The notes under the pieces were generated by a model. That model was not told the origin of the DNA. It ran no database searches and was given only the letters and a program-made list of their open reading frames with translations. DNA of 64,000 nucleotides, taken from contig JAVLUZ010000145.1 of assembly GCA_036768485.1 (NCBI GenBank), forward strand, positions 16,578,304 to 16,642,303, read 5' to 3'. The translations under genes and the position numbers were made by a program. This stretch comes from Mermis nigrescens (lineage: Eukaryota; Nematoda; Enoplea; Mermithida; Mermithidae). Below are positions 58,145 to 64,000 of this stretch, piece by piece; position 1 is the first letter of the stretch, and the number at the start of each line of letters is the position of its first letter.

Positions 58145-58299
58145 GGGCGTACGTGAGCGGGATCCGTCTGTACGGCTCAGCCATTACTAGCTATGCTGTA
58201 AGCTTTCTTTCGTTCTTTCGACATTATCTTTCGTTAAATCCTTCTTTCATGCAATTTTTTATCGCATTTTCTACGGTAGTAATTGGCTAATAGATATTA

Positions 58300-58420
<121 letters not shown>

Positions 58421-58689
58421 GTACGTATTTATAGTCAAAACAATACTCTACTTGAAACAAAAACTGTCGTTGCAAAATATTCCGAATTTGTCTAAAAATT
58501 GAAACTGTGTGACAAGCCACGCAAATAATCAGTAATATCCAGCTCTCCATAGCTATTCACGATTCTTTGAATACGAGCTGTACAATCTCAGTATTTTTCC
58601 TTCTAATGGGAGGCTGTTGGCCGGCTAAATACTGTTCAATCATCATTTCATTTTTACTTTGTTCTAATCGTAGCGCCTTGAAAAATTTC

Positions 58690-59170
58690 CAAACTGTGGA
58701 ATGATGATTTTGAAGCGTTTTTAGCAATCAATTTTCTCAAAGGTGTAAAATTCTCGACGCTTTGCGCCATATTTTTATGTTTTGACTATATTTTGTTCCA
58801 TTTATTTGGGGCCCTCCCTAGAAAAATTCTAAACTCCCCTACAATTCGCGATTTTTTTGAAGTTTCCAGAAATTTCCTGAAATTTTCTGAAAATGCGCAG
58901 AAAAGGTGCTATTTAAGCGTTCTAGCTATATATTTGTTCAGAAGTGTCAAATTTTTGGCGCTTCGCGCCATAAACTCATGTTTCAACTACATTTTGTTCA
59001 ATTTATTCGACTTTTTTGATTTTTTTCGAATTTTCTTGTGTTATGCTCTAGAAAGATAGAGCATTGTAAGAAACACCGAAAAACGATGTTTTTTACGCGT
59101 ACCCACTATTTTTAGGCCCAAAACGGCACCTTAAAATTTCATTACCCCCAGAATTCTATGCTGTGCATGT
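58690..59170. repeat. Dispersed AT-rich repeat inside the second foldback element
   Basis: GCGTTTTTAGCAATC, GCGCTTCGCGCCAT, TTATGCTCTAGAAAGATAG, CCCCCAGAATTCTATGCTG. Same family as 2,300-2,720. Confidence 0.55.
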
Positions 59171-59290
59171 ATGATAATAAGCTAAGCTTTCACATCTACT
59201 AATTTCCTTTTTACACACCTTTTTATATTTTTTATACAGGTATTTATTTTTGACATGCTCTTGATGACGCTTGGTTATTTACGATCAAAT

Positions 59291-59385
59291 AGACCCGCGA
59301 TTAATTGTATGCACGATTAATTGTTCTGCGATTAAGTGTTGGCGATTAATTCTCCGCGATTAATTGTTAGCGATTAACTGTCATG
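59291..59385 (-). repeat. Right inverted-repeat array of the second foldback element
   Basis: Six reverse-oriented units (GGCGATTAATT, GCGATTAATTGTT and similar) ending GCGATTAACTGTC, mirror image of the left array. Confidence 0.88.
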
Positions 59386-59399
59386 TTATCGAACTGACG

Positions 59400-60085
59400 T
59401 ATGACGTTTGACCACTGGTACATGTTTAGACTTGTGATCACGTCCAGACTCATAACTGGAGAAGTTGACAGGACAAAGCAAGATAGAAAGAAGTTTAACA
59501 CCCCCAATTTTTGTCTTTACACCTTCCGAAAAAGCTAAATTCTGATGTAAAAAAACGTAATTTGATGTGACGTTTACCCCTTAGAAGGAATTTTATTTTT
59601 ATTCTAATCGACCTATCCCGACTTTTAAATGGAGAAAATGGCGAACAAAAAAACGGACAAAAACGAATTTTCCACCATCTTCCACATTGTAAACTTTAAA
59701 AATCTGTACATAAATCACCATTGAGTGTAAAGAAATTCGGTTTAAACTAGTTTGTAGCACTTAAATTGTAGTTTGTTTGTATATGGAAAAGTTCTCTACC
59801 GCGAAATATTTGAGATATTTACCAATCAAAATAGGGAAATGCAACGTGTATTCCTCAGAAGGTACTTAATTTTAATCTCATTTAATTTATTCTGACTTAT
59901 ACCCGGAGAAGTTGGCAAAGAATTCTTAGACAAAATCTGTTTTTTTACACCATCCACTAAAGTGTTAAGTTCAAACTCCTAGATCTAACTACTTATTGAG
60001 AGTAAAAAGGTTTGCCGGTAAGCAGAAAGTAACCCTTTAGCTGTAGTATATTTCTATCAGAAGAAAGTTTTTAGGACTCATAACC
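59400..60085. repeat. TTTACAC/GTGTAAA repeat block, copy B (middle part)
   Basis: Continues after the foldback element, orthologous to 16,056-16,748: CTTTACACCTTCCGAAAAAG, TTGTAAACTTTAAAAATCTG, ATTGAGTGTAAAG. Confidence 0.72.
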
Positions 60086-60636
60086 CTATAGTCGGTTTCA
60101 TTTATTCGAGAGCTTTCTAGTAAATTTTTTAAGGGCTACAGTAAGCGAAACAAGACGATTTACTGTAATTGGGCAAATCAGCTCAGTGAGGGCGAGTGGC
60201 TAGAATTCTTCCATTTTTAATACTTTAATCCATCCATATACGTTTAATTTAGGCATTTAATCAGTGCTGGGACATACAACAGTAAGTGCGCTAAATAAAG
60301 ACCTATCGGTTGGAATCGAACCCGGTTAGCTTCGACAGCAAGCAGACGTTTTACCCCTGAGCTATGCGAGAGTTCGCGGCGTTTCTTAACATCTTATTCT
60401 ATTGTGTTTAAAGTGTCAACTTAGGATAAGCTGAATGCGCGATTTTATCTGTAAGTTGATTGATCTGCTGGAAGACGAGAATAAATTATGCCGCAAAAAA
60501 TGTAATTGAAAAATTCTTCTTTGCCGCGTAGCTACAGCGAGATCTAGCGACCTACACTAAATAACAAAGAAAGGGCTACTGTAGCCTCCGAAAACATTTA
60601 CTGAAAAAGCTCTCGGATGAATGAAACAGACTATAG
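60086..60636. mobile_element. CTATAG-end TIR element carrying a tRNA-like sequence, copy B
   Basis: Same element without the hAT MITE, 551 bp: CTATAGTCGGTTTCATTTAT to ATGAATGAAACAGACTATAG. Confidence 0.85.
60302..60370 (-). pseudogene. tRNA-like sequence, copy B
   Basis: The minus strand contains an exact B box, GGTTCGATTCC, and an A-box-like TAGCTCAGGGG at tRNA spacing, with TGCTT...AAGCT as a near-complete anticodon stem. The T stem has only two pairs, the D stem does not close and the acceptor stem is poor. It is therefore a decayed tRNA or tRNA-derived segment, not a working tRNA. It lies inside the CTATAG-end element. Confidence 0.6.
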
Positions 60637-61080
60637 TTGTTGGCAGACATCAAAAAGGCAAAAACGCAACCAAAATCTGTCTTTACACCCACTTATTTTT
60701 AAACTCTTTACACTTCTCCTCAAGAACTACCACAAAATTCAAAAATAAAAAGAGTATCAACTTGAGAATTTCTTCCTCTACAAGCCATGCTATTAAATTC
60801 AATGAATCATTTATACTTAGTTGCCTACAAGCTTCGGAAAAAAAGTGACAAAATTCGGTATATGTTACGACGCTACGCTAAAACTTTACACGTTCTATAT
60901 ACAGTCGGTGTTGAGTGTAAAAAAAACATACAAACACCAGCAGGAAATTTTATTATTATCTTCCTTTTAAGAAAAACCGCACCTCCAAAATGTGTCCACT
61001 TATAGCTGTAGGGGACTCGTATGTTGGGGTACCCAAGTATATTATTGGTACGCGCTAACGTACTACCGATGATAAATACA
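60637..61080. repeat. TTTACAC/GTGTAAA repeat block, copy B (right part)
   Basis: Orthologue of 17,474-17,915: AACTTTACACGTTCTATATA, GTTGAGTGTAAAAAAAAC and the GGTACGCGCTAACGTACTAC tail. Confidence 0.7.
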
Positions 61081-61762
61081 AAGGTGCTTAAAGTGTAATA
61101 TCTTTTCTCGAACATTTGTGTCGATCCAAAATTTTTAATAAATCTTTGAACATTATTATAGCCCTCTGGCATCTTTATAAGTAGACTATGATGCAATCAC
61201 CTGACAAGTAAGAAGAATTATAAATATAAATCAATAAAATTATTATGAATAAGTATTTATTTCTTACATAAAATTATTGGCGTAGTAAATAATAAGACAT
61301 AGTTTAAAAATTATTAACTTGCGAATGACATTAACTACTGGATTACTTTGAACAATATCTTGACTTTAAGTCCAGTCCTTCACCTCTTTTAAGATGCTTT
61401 CAAACCCAGGAATAAAGTCCTCAAGCAAATCTGTAGTGGTAGGCGTAGGTATCTGGAATTTTTGTAGACGGCCATATTTTCTGAAACGTGCAGAAAGCGT
61501 CAGAATAATGGACAAATCAGTTTTTCTCTTAACGTTGAGTGCCTTTCGGCTAATTCTTTTTCTCCTTACAGAAATCTAGTTCTAATTTTGTAGTGACATC
61601 CTTAGCCAACGCAAGCAATAGATAAACAAGATAATGAATAATCTATCGGTTACCAATGTACATAACCTGCTTTTGCTAGTTGTGCGCCACCCACGCGTGC
61701 ATTACAGAGTACAAAAAAGGAAAGCTACAGGTAGGCACCAAAAATTTCATATGCATGATTAA

Positions 61763-62327
61763 TCCTCCGTTTACCATCATGTTTTTGCAGTCGAAGTGCA
61801 CCATCATGGCATAAACTCCTAGTGCATATTAATCTATGCCTTATTAACATTCTCTGACAGCTATTACTTTCATTTAGTGCAATTTTTTATGCTCTTTCTG
61901 AACATGTATGTTATTTTCTGTGAAAAATCATTTTTGAAAGAGGTATAATTAAAAAAGTATCACAATGCATTATAATAGGCACCTGTTGGAAATTATGCAA
62001 AAAAAATAAATAGTAGATTTCTGTTGTGTTAAACACATGTAGGGGATGCATTTAAACAGCTGGAAAAAGGAATAAACCACTACCATTTCCTTATTAGAAC
62101 CTTATTTTCCCATCTTGAGTTTTTGCGATATCACTGTATATAGGCCAAAAAAATGCCTCTTTGCTTACTGCTCTATAACTCCTCTTCAAGCTAAACCATT
62201 AAAAACGATGTAACTGAAGCCAAAACGAGGCTAGACAAAGTTTTGGACACATGGATAAGGTAGAACAGAAAAAATGCCACGAAAGTGATTCATTATGATT
62301 CTGGCATAGGACACGGTAAACGGAGGG
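61763..62327. mobile_element. TCCTCCGTTTACC-end MITE, copy B only
   Basis: Ends TCCTCCGTTTACC and GGTAAACGGAGGG, 12 of 13 complementary. Copy A has the uninterrupted CATGATTGAGCTGTAT at about 18,591. It diverges from the intronic copies by many substitutions, so it derives from another family member. Confidence 0.85.
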
Positions 62328-62748
62328 TTGGGCTGTATAGCTACTCGTAATCACACGTGGGCGTGGGGGATTGGGGGTATGCACACTCCACCAGGCGCGG
62401 ATCCAGGGGTGAGCGAGAGGACGATCGACCCTCACTAGAACCCTTTTTGAAAATTTTTTGAGTAGCAGATATACGTTGGATAGAATGCGCCAAAAATTGA
62501 GCTAAAAAGTAAAAACGTCAAAAAATTTCGGGCGATTCATCATTATTTTTCGTTATAGTGTTCCAGCATCGTGTTTGAAGCAACCAAAATATTCCAATGC
62601 TTTTACTTTAATTTAGTGATTTGATGTACTATACTATTTATCGGTTGAAACTCTAAACGCTGGTTGGACTTCGTGTTGGAAGGTATGTGCTGTTTATCGG
62701 CAATTTTTCGCCTCGTTTCGTTTTTCAGTTCAGAACGCATTTCAAAGC

Positions 62749-62928
62749 CAGGCACGTAGCTGTGGAGGGAATTGGGGGTCTGGACCCCCCCCCCCTCCAA
62801 AATTCAGAAAAAAACGGAAAAATAGGCTTTTTCACACGTTATTTTGTGCTATTTCTGGCTTAAAACCCCTCCCCAAAATTGGTGTTGGTCCCCCTCCCCA
62901 AAAAATAGGAGGGCCAGCTACGTGCCTT
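62749..62928. mobile_element. hAT-like MITE, same family, copy B
   Basis: CAGGCACGTAGCTGTGG to GCCAGCTACGTGCCTT; left duplication TTCAAAGC, right TTCAAAAGC. The TIR is better preserved than in the copy-A homologue. Confidence 0.88.
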
Positions 62929-63744
62929 TTCAAAAGCAAGGGTTCGTAATGGTTTATAAGTATAAAGGAGCTGGTTAACTGCTTTCAGGCTGAGTTAAGA
63001 ACCATAATCGGGCCGATTTTAAGAAAATTTAACGCTACCTACATTTCAACATTTCATTTTTCAAAATTTTCCGGGGTTCCTCCTTGGGTCCTGCTGAGGG
63101 CACGTCCCCCCAGATCCTTCAGCTCTAGAAGCGAGGGTTTTTCTTGCATTTTTTGTGTTCAAGGCATAGTCGGGTAATGTAAATGCATGACCTGACCTGT
63201 TGGGCGGGACCGCCCCATCCCCTAAATGAAAAAGGAATTTTCTGTCTCCCAAGGGTCCCCTAAAGGGAAAAATAGAAAATTGGCAAAGCGCGTCTAAACA
63301 CCGCCAAAATAGGTTTTTAGCGTGTTTTCGAGAAATGTAAACTCATAATTTTCCGGCGCGTGGCGCAGGATTTGTTTATGTTTCTTGTCTTCTAGCCCGC
63401 TCAAAAACGCTCAAATTTGACTTACAGAATACGTCAATTTTTTCGGCGCCTAGCGCCGAATTATTTGTCTGTAAGTCACAATGATTGAATACGAAGACAG
63501 GAGATAAGAAATGACTCGTGGATTGAATTATGAGAAATCGGTTGTGCAGATAGCTCAAATGATTAATTTTCCGAATATCAATATCGAATAAGGTAAAACT
63601 TTTCGGAATTTTGTCTTCAGCATCGTTTAGAGCTCGCCGAGATACGCTCAAAACTGCGCGTATTTTCGCTTATCTCCTAATGGTTCTCGAGATATCTGAC
63701 TTTAAATTTTGGGACCGCCCCCCAAAATTTTTTCCTGAATCCGC

Positions 63745-64000
63745 TAATGCACTGCCCTATCCCAGAAGGCCAATAACCCTCCCCAGAAACCAAAATAGCC
63801 CCAGAATTCAATTTTTGAATTTTTTGTTCTTTGATGCTAATGGATAGTGCTCGATGAGAAACGTTGAAAAATGGTTTTTTTCGCTATACCACCATACGTA
63901 GGCAGCAAGAAAATTCTGGGGGGAGGGTGCAAGATTTTTCAAAGGTCCAAAAAAGGCCTTAGAAAAGTGGTGGTATGGCGAAAAAGCACCATTTTTCGAC
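63745..64000. mobile_element. G-run MITE head-to-head pair, copy B, cut by window end
   Basis: Matches 20,020-20,275, including the junction CCATACGTAGGCAGCAAG. The rest lies outside the window. Confidence 0.78.

Overview
The window is AT-rich, intron-bearing, repeat-dense animal DNA, most likely from an invertebrate. The evidence is GT-AG split exons, a LINE reverse-transcriptase fragment and many small TIR elements with clean target-site duplications. There are no operons, Shine-Dalgarno sites or long single-exon genes. I cannot name the species.

Layout: a direct segmental duplication dominates. Copy A runs from about 119 to at least 20,275. Copy B runs from about 39,284 past the right edge of the window. 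Between them (about 20.3-39.2 kb) lies sequence with no partner in view. The copies are collinear except for small indels, many in homopolymers, and a few discrete mobile-element differences. Either a true tandem duplication or two haplotypes placed in series would explain this.

Genes: one multi-exon gene on the minus strand is recognisable, a glycine-rich-domain (GRDP/DUF1399-type) protein. In copy B its exons run from 53.78 kb down through 51.8, 49.2, 47.2, (46.2), 42.8 and 40.3 kb into the middle region (38.7, 34.8, 32.05 kb). It ends in a Gly/Cys/Ser-rich last exon at 29.25-29.53 kb with polyadenylation signals. Several splice junctions agree in phase. Copy A carries the homologous first seven exon regions (12.8 to 1.0 kb), but nearly every one has frame-breaking indels; its last exons would lie left of the window. 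Exon 3 carries the same apparent one-base excess in both copies. Two weaker exon candidates of other genes are at 18.2 kb (minus) and 28.5 kb (plus).

Mobile DNA: (i) two foldback-type elements whose terminal inverted repeats are arrays of 14-15-bp units, with 9-bp target duplications; (ii) hAT-like MITEs with 8-bp target duplications, one inserted in a tRNA-like sequence in copy A and empty in copy B; (iii) a G-run-rich MITE family with 9-bp duplications in at least ten places; (iv) a MITE family with CTATAGTCTGTTTC ends that carries the tRNA-like sequence; (v) a 550-bp TIR family, a mariner-like MITE, a 762-bp TIR element and a 0.4-kb palindromic element; (vi) a LINE 3-prime fragment inside a foldback element. 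A further unexplained component, at 15.6-17.9, 22.1-28.4 and 56.6-61.1 kb, is built of units with recurrent TTTACAC...GTGTAAA inverted 7-mers.
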